A stretch of DNA of 44,908 nucleotides, taken from Chitinophagaceae bacterium. Its GTDB lineage: Bacteria; Bacteroidota; Bacteroidia; Chitinophagales; Chitinophagaceae. Under the pieces are notes generated by a model, which saw only the letters and a list, made by a program, of their open reading frames with translations, was not told where the DNA came from and ran no database searches. This document shows positions 25,285 to 33,987 of this stretch, piece after piece. Position 1 is the first letter of the stretch, and each line of letters opens with the position of its first letter. The stretch spans positions 1 through 44,908 of the forward strand of contig JAFMEV010000004.1 of assembly GCA_017856545.1 (NCBI GenBank), written 5' to 3'. Position numbers and translations under genes: made by a program.

Positions 25285-26228
25285 CACATAAGGGCGGAAG
25301 CGCCAAGAATGGCGGCGTCAGATTCTTTTAAATGACTTAATAATATTTTCACTTTATTTTCAAATATCTCAATCACATTGGCTTCCATATGTGCTCTAGT
25401 TGGCTTCAAAATCAAATCCCCGGCTTTTGTCAAACCACCAAATAAGATAATTGCTTCAGGGCTAGAGAACATTACAAAATTAGCCAAAGACATTCCTAAA
25501 ATTTTTCCAGTGAATTCAAAAACCTCTTTAGCAACTTCATCATCTTTTTGTGCAGCTTCGAAAACATCTTTAGAGGTGATTTTTTCGATAGGAATTTCTC
25601 TTAGTATACTTGGACGATCTGTTGTCTTTAAAATTTCCATTGCAGATTGTGCAACACCTGTTGCAGAAGCATAACTTTCTAAAGAACCTTTTTTACCAGT
25701 TCCTGTATGTAAACGACCATCTGGAATAATAATCGTGTGACCTAATTCACCAGCAAAACCATCATGTCCATATATTAATTGTCCGTTGGCAACAATGCCA
25801 CTTCCTACGCCTGTTCCTAAAGTAATCATGATAAAATCTTTCATCCCTTTAGCAGCGCCATACATCATTTCACCCACTGCAGCTGCATTAGCGTCGTTGG
25901 TTAATTTTACCGGAAGCTTAAATTTATCTTGTACCATTTTTGCAAAAGGGATAACGCCTTTCCAAGGAAGGTTTGGAGCATATTCAATAGTACCAGTATA
26001 TATATTGCCATTGGGTGCGCCAATGCCAATGCCTTTAATTCTTCCTACGCCACCAACTTTTTCAATCAATTCGCTTAATCTTTCATAGAGCTCATCAATA
26101 AAAGTATGTACCTGTTCGTGTGTATTGGTTGGCATAGAACTAGAGTGCAATACATTTCCATCTTTATCTACAATACCATATTTGGTACCTGTGCCACCAA
26201 TATCAACACCTATAACATATGAATCCAT
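25278..26228 (-). CDS. ROK-family sugar kinase, probable glucokinase
   Basis: Predicted to phosphorylate a hexose, most likely glucose, in the cytoplasm. The 316-aa protein has the phosphate-1 motif DIGGTGTKYG at 9-18, the catalytic Asp112 in NDANAAAVGE, and the adenosine-side GTGVGSGIV near 138-146. In most ROK proteins a zinc site CxCGxxGC follows the His of GH; here His164 is kept but the cysteine positions are Thr175, Thr177 and Ser182 (GRLHTGTGKKGSLE). It has no DNA-binding domain, so it is a kinase and not a ROK repressor. It follows the sugar MFS gene by 23 bases in the same operon. Confidence 0.88.
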   Translation of the reverse strand: MDSYVIGVDIGGTGTKYGIVDKDGNVLHSSSMPTNTHEQVHTFIDELYERLSELIEKVGGVGRIKGIGIGAPNGNIYTGTIEYAPNLPWKGVIPFAKMVQDKFKLPVKLTNDANAAAVGEMMYGAAKGMKDFIMITLGTGVGSGIVANGQLIYGHDGFAGELGHTIIIPDGRLHTGTGKKGSLESYASATGVAQSAMEILKTTDRPSILREIPIEKITSKDVFEAAQKDDEVAKEVFEFTGKILGMSLANFVMFSSPEAIILFGGLTKAGDLILKPTRAHMEANVIEIFENKVKILLSHLKESDAAILGASALMWD

Positions 26229-26251
26229 TCTTTAAAATTTATTTTTTTATA

Positions 26252-27940
26252 TTAATGTCCACCTTTTGCTTCAGCATCTTCATAATTGATTCCTTGCTTT
26301 TTCAAAATACCTTTTACTGCTATGGCAAATACTAATATATATGCAAAACAAGCTGCAGGAATCCAGAATGAATTATGAATACCATATCCTGGTTGGTCTA
26401 AGTGAGAAGACTGTAAGAAGTCTGATAATTTACCTTGAATAGGAGGAATGATACCACCACCCAAGATCATCATAATTAAGAAAGCAGAACCCTGTGTAGT
26501 GTATTTTCCTATACCTGCAATGGATAAAGCAAAAATAGAAGGCCACATAATAGAACATGCAATACCTCCAGTTAAGAATGCATATATAGCAACATCTCCT
26601 TTGCTGAATATACCTACCAACATAGAAGCTACGCCAATTAAGCTAAATATAAGCAAGGTTTTTGCTGGTTTATCTTGACTTAAGAAGAAAGCGATGATTT
26701 GAATAAAAATACAAACGATATACATGTATAAAGGAGTCATATCGTATTGAGCGATACTATTTACACCAATCACAATACCAAAGGCAACCAATGGAACGAT
26801 GATGGTTAAGATTTTATTGGTTTGTTTTTTGAATTCAAATGCAGAAATTGCACCAGCCCATCTACCAATCATCATGCTGCCCCAATACATAGAAATATAA
26901 GGTGCAATTTTAGAAGAAGGGATGCTTCCAAAATCCGCTTGCTTTAACAATTCTCCTAAGTTTGAACCAATTGCTACTTCAACACCCACGTATACAAAAA
27001 TAGCCAGCATACCTAAAACCAATTGAGGGTATTTCATTGCGCCCCAGCCAGTTTCATTTTTTTGTGCAGAGAAATTAGCAAATAATAAGCCTACCACAAC
27101 GGTTGCTAATGCACCAAACAGCCATTTTAATCTCATTGTTTCAAGATCCAATCTGCCTGCATCTGTTAAAGTATTTGGATCAATTTTATAACTATTAAAA
27201 ATGGGAACAAACATGATGATTAAAACTCCTGTCATGATGAGTAATAATCTTAAAGCTTTATTAGCTGGTTCAATTTTTTCCTCATTGATACCAGCAGGTA
27301 CTTTCTTAGAAAAATGAAATAATGCAGCTGCTGCTAAAAACAATAAACAAACAGCACTATACAAAACAACAACTTTACTTAAACTTAAGGCTGCAATTTG
27401 ATCATCCGTTATCGCAGCGGCGCTTCCAAATAAAGCGAATGCAACAACAATAGGGCCAATAGATGTTCCAAATGAATTGATTCCCCCTGCCAAGTTAACA
27501 CGACTTGCGCCCGTGCTCTCATCACCTAATGCAATAGCAAAAGGTTGTGCGGCAGTTTGTTGTAAAGAAAATCCTAATGCTACAATAAACAAACCCACTA
27601 GCATTCCAGTAAAAGTATTTGCGTTTACAGCAATAATCATGGCAACGGCTCCAATAGCAGAGAATAGCAAGCCATAAACGATGCTTTTTTTGTAGCCCCA
27701 TTTACCCACTAAATCTTTTCCTCCAAATGCACCATAGGCAAATAGACCTAATGCGCCAATATAGTAAGCTAAATAAAAGGCAAAATCAACCAATTGACTT
27801 TGAAATTGGTCAAGGTTAAATTTATGTTTACAAAAAGGAATGAATACACTATTACTTGAAGCAATAAATCCCCAGAAGAAAAATACCACAATAAGGGTTG
27901 ATAATGCACCCGTATTGGTGGGTTGTTTGGTTTGGCTCAT
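26252..27940 (-). CDS. MFS sugar transporter, FucP/GluP-like
   Basis: Inner-membrane secondary transporter, probably a sugar/H+ symporter. The 562-aa protein is hydrophobic throughout, with about 12 to 14 predicted helices; the N-terminus LIVVFFFWGFIASSNSVFIPF is the pattern of the fucose/glucose/galactose permease (FucP/GluP) family, and QQTAAQPFAIALG in the first half is also typical. It is longer than FucP (about 438 aa) because of an expanded central region with a soluble loop and additional hydrophobic segments (about 210-300). First gene of the transporter-ROK operon, divergent from glgA, which suggests uptake of glucose or a glucose-containing sugar. Confidence 0.85.
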   Translation of the reverse strand: MSQTKQPTNTGALSTLIVVFFFWGFIASSNSVFIPFCKHKFNLDQFQSQLVDFAFYLAYYIGALGLFAYGAFGGKDLVGKWGYKKSIVYGLLFSAIGAVAMIIAVNANTFTGMLVGLFIVALGFSLQQTAAQPFAIALGDESTGASRVNLAGGINSFGTSIGPIVVAFALFGSAAAITDDQIAALSLSKVVVLYSAVCLLFLAAAALFHFSKKVPAGINEEKIEPANKALRLLLIMTGVLIIMFVPIFNSYKIDPNTLTDAGRLDLETMRLKWLFGALATVVVGLLFANFSAQKNETGWGAMKYPQLVLGMLAIFVYVGVEVAIGSNLGELLKQADFGSIPSSKIAPYISMYWGSMMIGRWAGAISAFEFKKQTNKILTIIVPLVAFGIVIGVNSIAQYDMTPLYMYIVCIFIQIIAFFLSQDKPAKTLLIFSLIGVASMLVGIFSKGDVAIYAFLTGGIACSIMWPSIFALSIAGIGKYTTQGSAFLIMMILGGGIIPPIQGKLSDFLQSSHLDQPGYGIHNSFWIPAACFAYILVFAIAVKGILKKQGINYEDAEAKGGH

Positions 27941-27955
27941 AAGATTCGTTAGTTT

Positions 27956-27970
27956 AATCGTTTATCGATT
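27956..27970. promoter_or_regulatory. Possible operator between the MFS and glgA genes
   Basis: AATCG-TTTAT-CGATT is a 5-bp inverted repeat just upstream of the MFS gene in the 123-base divergent gap. Palindromes of this look serve LacI-family sugar regulators, but the arms are short and no regulator gene is nearby. No convincing TAnnTTTG element is seen for either gene. Confidence 0.2.
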
Positions 27971-28063
27971 GTGTAAAATACTTAAAAATATCATTCAATA
28001 GCGAAAAAAAATTGATCAAATTACCACTAGTTTTCAGTAAATTGAAGCAAATTAAAGCAGGTT

Positions 28064-29476
28064 ATGGTGATTGTACATGTGAGTGCAGAATGTTATCCTA
28101 TGGCAAAAGCTGGAGGCTTGGGCGATGTAGTAGGAGCCTTGCCTAAATACCAGAAAAAACAAGGTGATGAAGCCATGGTGGTGATGCCTATGTACAAAAC
28201 TGCTTTCCTAGAAAAAAATGAATGGGATGTCGCGTTCAAAGGGAAGGCGAATATGGGTGATTGGTTTTTTGATTTCACTATTATTAAAGAGCGTTCCGAA
28301 AAATTAGGATTCAATTTGTTTTTAGTGGATATACATGGCTTGCTTGATAGGCCTAAGATTTATGGATACGCAGATGACCATGATCGTTTTATAGGTTTTC
28401 AAATTGCAGTAGTCAATTGGTTATCCAATTGGGGTGAATTGCCTTCAGTGGTGCATTGTCATGATCATCAAGCTGGTTTGATTCCATTTATGATGAAGTA
28501 TTGTTATGATTACCAAAGATTACAATTTGTAAAAACAGTTTTGACTATTCACAATGCGCAGTATCATGGAGCAATGGGATGGAATAAAAGTATATTAATT
28601 CCAAAATGGGATACTTGGAAACATGGACTATTAGAATGGGATAACGCTATTAATTCTTTGGCTACTGGAATTAAATGTGCTGATAGAGTTACAACGGTGA
28701 GTGAAAACTATATGCATCAATTAAGATATCAGTCTGCTGGATTGGAAGCATTATTTGAATATGAACAAGGAAAATGTATAGGGATTTTAAATGGAATAGA
28801 TAATGAGGTTTGGAATCCTGCAACTGATCCAATGGTGGATTTTCATTATGATATTACCACTCAGGAAGAAGGAAAAAGAAAAAACAAGCAATTATTGTGT
28901 GACAAATATCAATTAGATATCGATAAACCATTGATTGTTTTTATTGGAAGGTTGGTAGGTGAAAAGGCTGCAGATGTTTTGCCAGGAGCTATTCAGCATG
29001 CATTAGATAAAACCAATTGCGGTGCAAATTTTTTAGTGATTGGAACAGGTGATACACAAGTGGAGTCTGCATTGAACTTTTTAGTACAATTATATCCAGG
29101 TAATTTTAATACATGGATTGGGTATGATGAAAAAGTAGGTCATCAAGCCTATGCGGGTGCAGATTTTTTATTGATGCCAAGCAGGGTAGAACCATGTGGA
29201 TTAAATCAAATGTATAGCTTAAGATATGGAACCATTCCTATGGTGAGAGATACAGGTGGTTTGCATGATACAGTGGTGGATATGGGAGATCCAAATGGAT
29301 TTGGCATTCGATTCTTACATGCCACTGAAGAAGATATTGTTTATTCTGTAGAAAGAGCTATCTCTGTTTATCAAAATAAAAATCAGATGAAAAAAATGAT
29401 TCAAACAGCAATGAGCATCGATCATAGTTGGGAATCTGTTGTATCATCCTATAAAAATGTTTACCAATCCTTGTAA
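28064..29476 (+). CDS. glgA: Glycogen synthase (ADP-glucose dependent)
   Basis: GT5-family enzyme that extends alpha-1,4-glucan chains from ADP-glucose. The 470-aa protein has the ADP-glucose-binding KAGGLGDVVG motif with Lys15, the GT5 starch-synthase N-terminal domain to about 240, a GT-B C-terminal domain with FIGRLVGEKAADVL, and the EPCGLNQMYSLRYGTIP motif near residue 380 with the conserved Glu. Length and order are normal for bacterial GlgA. First gene of a five-gene glycogen/alpha-glucan operon; glgC follows after 20 bases. Confidence 0.96.
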   Translation: MVIVHVSAECYPMAKAGGLGDVVGALPKYQKKQGDEAMVVMPMYKTAFLEKNEWDVAFKGKANMGDWFFDFTIIKERSEKLGFNLFLVDIHGLLDRPKIYGYADDHDRFIGFQIAVVNWLSNWGELPSVVHCHDHQAGLIPFMMKYCYDYQRLQFVKTVLTIHNAQYHGAMGWNKSILIPKWDTWKHGLLEWDNAINSLATGIKCADRVTTVSENYMHQLRYQSAGLEALFEYEQGKCIGILNGIDNEVWNPATDPMVDFHYDITTQEEGKRKNKQLLCDKYQLDIDKPLIVFIGRLVGEKAADVLPGAIQHALDKTNCGANFLVIGTGDTQVESALNFLVQLYPGNFNTWIGYDEKVGHQAYAGADFLLMPSRVEPCGLNQMYSLRYGTIPMVRDTGGLHDTVVDMGDPNGFGIRFLHATEEDIVYSVERAISVYQNKNQMKKMIQTAMSIDHSWESVVSSYKNVYQSL

Positions 29477-29496
29477 ATTAATTAAACCCCGAATGT

Positions 29497-30780
29497 ATGG
29501 CTATATATGCTAAAGAAACTGTTTCAGTAATATTAGGTGGTGGTGCAGGATCTAGATTGTCTCCATTAACTGCTAGTAGATCAAAGCCAGCCGTACCAAT
29601 CGCCGGTAAATATAGATTGGTTGATATTCCAATTAGTAATTGCATTAATAGTAATTTGAATAGAATTTTTGTGTTGACACAATTTAATTCTGCTTCATTA
29701 AATCAACATATTAAGAACACCTATCATTTTAGTGCATTTAGTTCTGGCTTTGTGGACATATTAGCTGCAGAGCAAACACCAGACAACCCAGGATGGTTTC
29801 AAGGAACTGCAGATGCAGTAAGACAATCTCTGAGACATTTGGATAAAATGGATTTTGAATATGTATTGATATTAAGTGGAGATCAGTTATATCAAATGGA
29901 TTTTAGTAAAATGATTGAAGCACATAGAAATAGCGGGGCAGCTTTAACCATTGCTACTATCCCAGTAGGAGAAAGAGAAGCTCCTGAATTTGGAATTTTA
30001 AAATCGAATAATGAAAATGTCATTACATCTTTTATTGAAAAACCAAAGAAAGAATTATTACCAGATTGGGTAAGTGATACCGGAGCAGCGATGCAGGATC
30101 AAGGAAGACATTATTTAGCTTCCATGGGTATCTATGTATTTAATAAAGATATCTTGTACAAATTATTAAATGATGTACATGCCAAAGCAACTGATTTTGG
30201 TAAAGAAATCATTCCAGATTCCATTGAGCATTACAAAGTACTTAGCTATCAATATGATGGATATTGGACAGATATCGGAAACATATATTCTTTTTTTGAA
30301 GCCAATATTGCATTAACTGAAGCTATCCCTCCATTTAATTTATTTGATAGTGCACAAACTATTTATACGCGTCCACGTATGCTCCCTCCTGCAAAAATTA
30401 GTGGAACATTGATTGATAGAGCCATTATTGCAGAAGGATCCATTATTCATGCTGCTTCTGTAACACAATCTGTTATTGGTATCAGATCTAGAATTGGGAA
30501 AGATACCGTTGTTAAAAATGTATATATCATGGGTTGTGATTATTATGAAACCATTGACCAGATCAATGAAAAAATACAAGCAGGCAAACCTATTCTTGGT
30601 ATAGGTGAAAGATGTGTTATTGAGGATGCAATTGTAGATAAGAACTGCTCAATTGGAAATGATGTGGTGATTAGAGGTGGAGCACATTTAGAAAAAACAG
30701 ATCATCCTTTATATACTATAAAAGATAATATTGTAGTCATTAAAAAAGGGGCAGTCATTCCTAACGGTTTTGTTATATAG
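29497..30780 (+). CDS. glgC: Glucose-1-phosphate adenylyltransferase
   Basis: Makes ADP-glucose from glucose-1-phosphate and ATP, the committed step of bacterial glycogen synthesis. The 427-aa protein has the nucleotidyltransferase signature GGGAGSRLSPLT near 14-25 followed by KPAVPIAGKYRLVDIPISNC, the glucose-1-phosphate region FIEKPKKELLP, and a C-terminal left-handed beta-helix (about 300-427). The GWFQGTADAVRQ segment is typical of GlgC. Full length. It lies between glgA and the SLC45-like transporter gene with gaps of 20 and 16 bases. Confidence 0.97.
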   Translation: MAIYAKETVSVILGGGAGSRLSPLTASRSKPAVPIAGKYRLVDIPISNCINSNLNRIFVLTQFNSASLNQHIKNTYHFSAFSSGFVDILAAEQTPDNPGWFQGTADAVRQSLRHLDKMDFEYVLILSGDQLYQMDFSKMIEAHRNSGAALTIATIPVGEREAPEFGILKSNNENVITSFIEKPKKELLPDWVSDTGAAMQDQGRHYLASMGIYVFNKDILYKLLNDVHAKATDFGKEIIPDSIEHYKVLSYQYDGYWTDIGNIYSFFEANIALTEAIPPFNLFDSAQTIYTRPRMLPPAKISGTLIDRAIIAEGSIIHAASVTQSVIGIRSRIGKDTVVKNVYIMGCDYYETIDQINEKIQAGKPILGIGERCVIEDAIVDKNCSIGNDVVIRGGAHLEKTDHPLYTIKDNIVVIKKGAVIPNGFVI

Positions 30781-30796
30781 TAAAAATATATTGTAA

Positions 30797-32119
30797 ATGA
30801 AAAATACAGCGTATCTAGGAGAAAAATCCAATTTGAGTTTTTGGCAAATTTGGAATATGTGTTTTGGTTTTTTTGGCATCCAATTTGGGTGGAGTTTACA
30901 AATGGGTAATATGAGTGCTATCTATGAATTTTTGGGTGCATCACCTGAAGAGATCCCAGGATTATGGTTAGCAGCACCTATGACTGGATTAATTGTTCAA
31001 CCTATTGTTGGTTACTTTAGTGATAGAACCTGGCATCCAAAATTGGGTAGAAGAAGGCCCTTCTTTTTAATTGGTGCAATTCTTAGTTCTGCATTATTAT
31101 TTGTGATGCCTAATTCCTCTACTGTTTGGATGGCAGCTGGGGTTTTATGGGTACTGGATTCAAGTATCAATGTAACTATGGAACCTTTTAGAGCTTTTGT
31201 TGCAGACAATTTAAATGAAAAACAAAGATCCTTTGGTTTTGCCATGCAAAGCATGTTTATAGGATTGGCCTCTTTTATAGCAGGTTATTTACCTCAAGTA
31301 CTCGTAAATTGGTTTGGTGTATCCAGAGAGAAATTGAATGGTACTATTCCGCAAAATATATTAATGTCTTTTTACATAGGGGCAGCAGTTTTCTTTATTG
31401 CAGTAATGTATACTATTGTCAAGAGCAAAGAATATCCACCTTCTGAAAATATCGCAACAAATGATGCTGAACATAAAGAGGGTATTATCAAAGAAATTGT
31501 AGACTCTATAAAAAATATGCCAATTCAAATGAAAAGATTAGCATTGGTTAATTTTATAACATGGCCTGGATTATTTTTAATGTGGTTTTATTATAGTACT
31601 GGTGTAGCTTCTCAATTATTTCATGGCGATCCTGTTACCAATAGTGATGTGTTTACAATGGGATTAGAGCATGCCAATACTACTTCTGCCATTTTGAATT
31701 TAGTCACTTTTGGTTTCTCTTTTACGCTCCCTTTTTGGGTGAGTAAATTGGGAAAGAAGTATACACATGCTTTATGTTTGTTTATTGGATCCATTGGATT
31801 GATTTCTGTTTATTATGTTCAAGCGCCTAATTATTTATATATCAGTATGGGATTAGTGGGTATTGCTTGGGCTTCTATATTATCCATGCCATACTCTATG
31901 TTAGCTGGTTTCATACCTGAACAAAAAATGGGTATTTATATGGGCATTTTCAATTTCTTCATTGTATTACCTGAAATTTTAGCTTCCATATTTTTTGGAA
32001 AGATTATGTCTAATTTTTTACACAATGATAGATTGATGGCTGTTCAAATTGGGGGCTTTTTATTATTGACTGCAAGTATTATTTGCGCTATTATTATCAA
32101 AGAAGAAAATAAATCATAG
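30797..32119 (+). CDS. MFS transporter, SLC45/GPH-like, probable maltose or maltodextrin carrier
   Basis: Inner-membrane carrier of 440 aa with about 12 transmembrane helices. The segment QPIVGYFSDRTWHPKLGRRRPFFLIG near residue 65 is the helix 2-3 loop signature of the SLC45/sucrose-maltose transporter group (RxGRRRPF). A short hydrophilic central loop (about 205-240) divides the two halves. Its place between glgC and a SusA-like GH13 gene suggests it imports maltose or short maltodextrins released in the periplasm; the substrate is inference. The stop is immediately followed by the amylase ATG with no gap. Confidence 0.87.
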   Translation: MKNTAYLGEKSNLSFWQIWNMCFGFFGIQFGWSLQMGNMSAIYEFLGASPEEIPGLWLAAPMTGLIVQPIVGYFSDRTWHPKLGRRRPFFLIGAILSSALLFVMPNSSTVWMAAGVLWVLDSSINVTMEPFRAFVADNLNEKQRSFGFAMQSMFIGLASFIAGYLPQVLVNWFGVSREKLNGTIPQNILMSFYIGAAVFFIAVMYTIVKSKEYPPSENIATNDAEHKEGIIKEIVDSIKNMPIQMKRLALVNFITWPGLFLMWFYYSTGVASQLFHGDPVTNSDVFTMGLEHANTTSAILNLVTFGFSFTLPFWVSKLGKKYTHALCLFIGSIGLISVYYVQAPNYLYISMGLVGIAWASILSMPYSMLAGFIPEQKMGIYMGIFNFFIVLPEILASIFFGKIMSNFLHNDRLMAVQIGGFLLLTASIICAIIIKEENKS

Positions 32120-33985
32120 ATGAAATATAGTTATCCATTGAAGCAATGCTTCATGATTGCATTATTGGCAATAGTTTGTCATTTTTCATTGTCTGCACAA
32201 TCCATTGATGTTTATCCAACCAATTGGTTTGTACAAATGAAATATAATAAGGTACAGATCTTATTGAGAAAAACCAGTTCATTTAAAACAAATGCTAAGG
32301 TTCAAGTAAGTTATCCTGGTGTAAGATTAATTAAAACACATTATTTCAAGAATCCAAATTATATAGCAGTAGATGTTGAGATTTCTACTACTGCAAAACC
32401 AGGAGATGTGAAATTAATCATTCAAGAAGGCAGCCAAACGTCTTCCTTTAACTGGGTATTAAAAAATAGAAGAAAAGGCAATGGCACTCAATTTGCACAA
32501 GGGGTGAATTCAAAAGATTTTATTTACTTCTTAATGCCTGATAGATTTAGTAATGGTGATAAGAGTAATGATAAAATAGCCGGATTGAAAGATCAGTCCT
32601 TGAATAGAGATTCAATTTTCTTGAGACATGGTGGTGATTTACAAGGGGTAATAAATCATTTGGATTATTTACAAGGATTAGGCGTGACTAGTTTGTGGAT
32701 GACACCAGTGGTGGAGAATGATATGCCTAATAGAACAGAGCATGGATATGCAGCAACTAATCAATACGCTATAGAGAAAAGATTTGGCGGAGAAGTAGCT
32801 TATTTAAAATTAAGCGATGCATTGCATCAAAGAGGAATGAAATTAATTCAGGATATTGTATATAATCATTCAGGTAGATTTCATTTCTTGGTTCAAGATG
32901 CGCCAGATCAAACTTGGTTACATCAATGGCCAAAATTTACAGAACCTAGTCACAAAGAGCAAGTTATTTTCGATCCTTATGCGTCTAAAACGGAGCAGTT
33001 GAAAATGACGGATGGTTGGTTTACTCCTGAAATGCCAGATTTGAACCATTCCAATCCATTCATGGCAAAGTTTTTAACACAAAATGCTATTTGGTCTGTA
33101 GAAACTTTTGGAGTGGATGGGTTTAGAATTGATACCTATAAATACAATGATCTCCCATTTGTGAATCAGTTGAATCAAAATTTAAAAAATGACTTTCCTT
33201 CAATAACCAGTTTTGGTGAATCATGGGTACATGGGGTTGCTGCTCAAGCTTATTTTGTGGAGAATAATATGAATGTACCTTTTAAAAGTAATTTGCAAGG
33301 AGGCCAAGATTTTCAGACTTTATTTTATGGAATTCTTCCAGCTTTGAATGAGCCATTTGGTTGGACAGATGGAGTAACTAAATTATATACTACATTAAGT
33401 AACGATTTTTTATATAAAGATGCTTCTAGGAATGTATTGTTTTTGGATAACCATGATATGACAAGAATTCTTTCTTCCTTAGGGGAAAGTGTTCCAAAAT
33501 TAAAAGTAGCATTGGCTTGGTTATTTACCTGTAGAGGTATCCCGCAATTGTATTACGGAACTGAAGTAATGATGAAGGGCATTGCAAATCCTGATGGTTG
33601 GGTGCGTTTAGATTTCCCAGGTGGATGGGAGGGAGATCAAAAAAATGCTTTTACGGGTGAAGGGCTAACTACAGAAGAGAAAGCTATTCAAGAGTATACT
33701 AAATTATTAGGTAATTACAGAAAGCAATCAACTGCTTTACAAACTGGTAAAATGATGCAATTCATTCCTAATAATGGATTGTATGTTTATTTTAGATATG
33801 ATGCCAAATCTACTGTAATGTGTGTGATGAATACAGATAAGCAAACAAGAAAAGTTGATATGAATGATTATTTAGAACAAACCAAAGGTTTTAATGGTGG
33901 TAAAGATATTATTACCAATAAACAAATAAACACTAAGTTTGAATTGCCTGCAATGAGTATGCAGGTGATTGAACTAACTAAATAA
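32120..33985 (+). CDS. GH13 alpha-amylase family enzyme, SusA/neopullulanase-like, exported
   Basis: Predicted periplasmic hydrolase of maltodextrins or cyclodextrins. The 621-aa protein has a signal peptide (about 1-26, cleavage at SLSA|QS), an N-terminal beta-sandwich like that of cyclomaltodextrinases (about 28-120), a GH13 barrel starting near DFIYFLMPDRFSNGD, and a C-terminal beta domain. The catalytic triad is Asp338 (GFRIDTYKY), Glu367 (FGESW) and Asp446 (DNHD). Closest described relative by layout is SusA of Bacteroides. It abuts the MFS gene with zero gap and glgB follows after 2 bases, so it is embedded in the glycogen operon. Confidence 0.93.
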   Translation: MKYSYPLKQCFMIALLAIVCHFSLSAQSIDVYPTNWFVQMKYNKVQILLRKTSSFKTNAKVQVSYPGVRLIKTHYFKNPNYIAVDVEISTTAKPGDVKLIIQEGSQTSSFNWVLKNRRKGNGTQFAQGVNSKDFIYFLMPDRFSNGDKSNDKIAGLKDQSLNRDSIFLRHGGDLQGVINHLDYLQGLGVTSLWMTPVVENDMPNRTEHGYAATNQYAIEKRFGGEVAYLKLSDALHQRGMKLIQDIVYNHSGRFHFLVQDAPDQTWLHQWPKFTEPSHKEQVIFDPYASKTEQLKMTDGWFTPEMPDLNHSNPFMAKFLTQNAIWSVETFGVDGFRIDTYKYNDLPFVNQLNQNLKNDFPSITSFGESWVHGVAAQAYFVENNMNVPFKSNLQGGQDFQTLFYGILPALNEPFGWTDGVTKLYTTLSNDFLYKDASRNVLFLDNHDMTRILSSLGESVPKLKVALAWLFTCRGIPQLYYGTEVMMKGIANPDGWVRLDFPGGWEGDQKNAFTGEGLTTEEKAIQEYTKLLGNYRKQSTALQTGKMMQFIPNNGLYVYFRYDAKSTVMCVMNTDKQTRKVDMNDYLEQTKGFNGGKDIITNKQINTKFELPAMSMQVIELTK

Positions 33986-33987
33986 TT

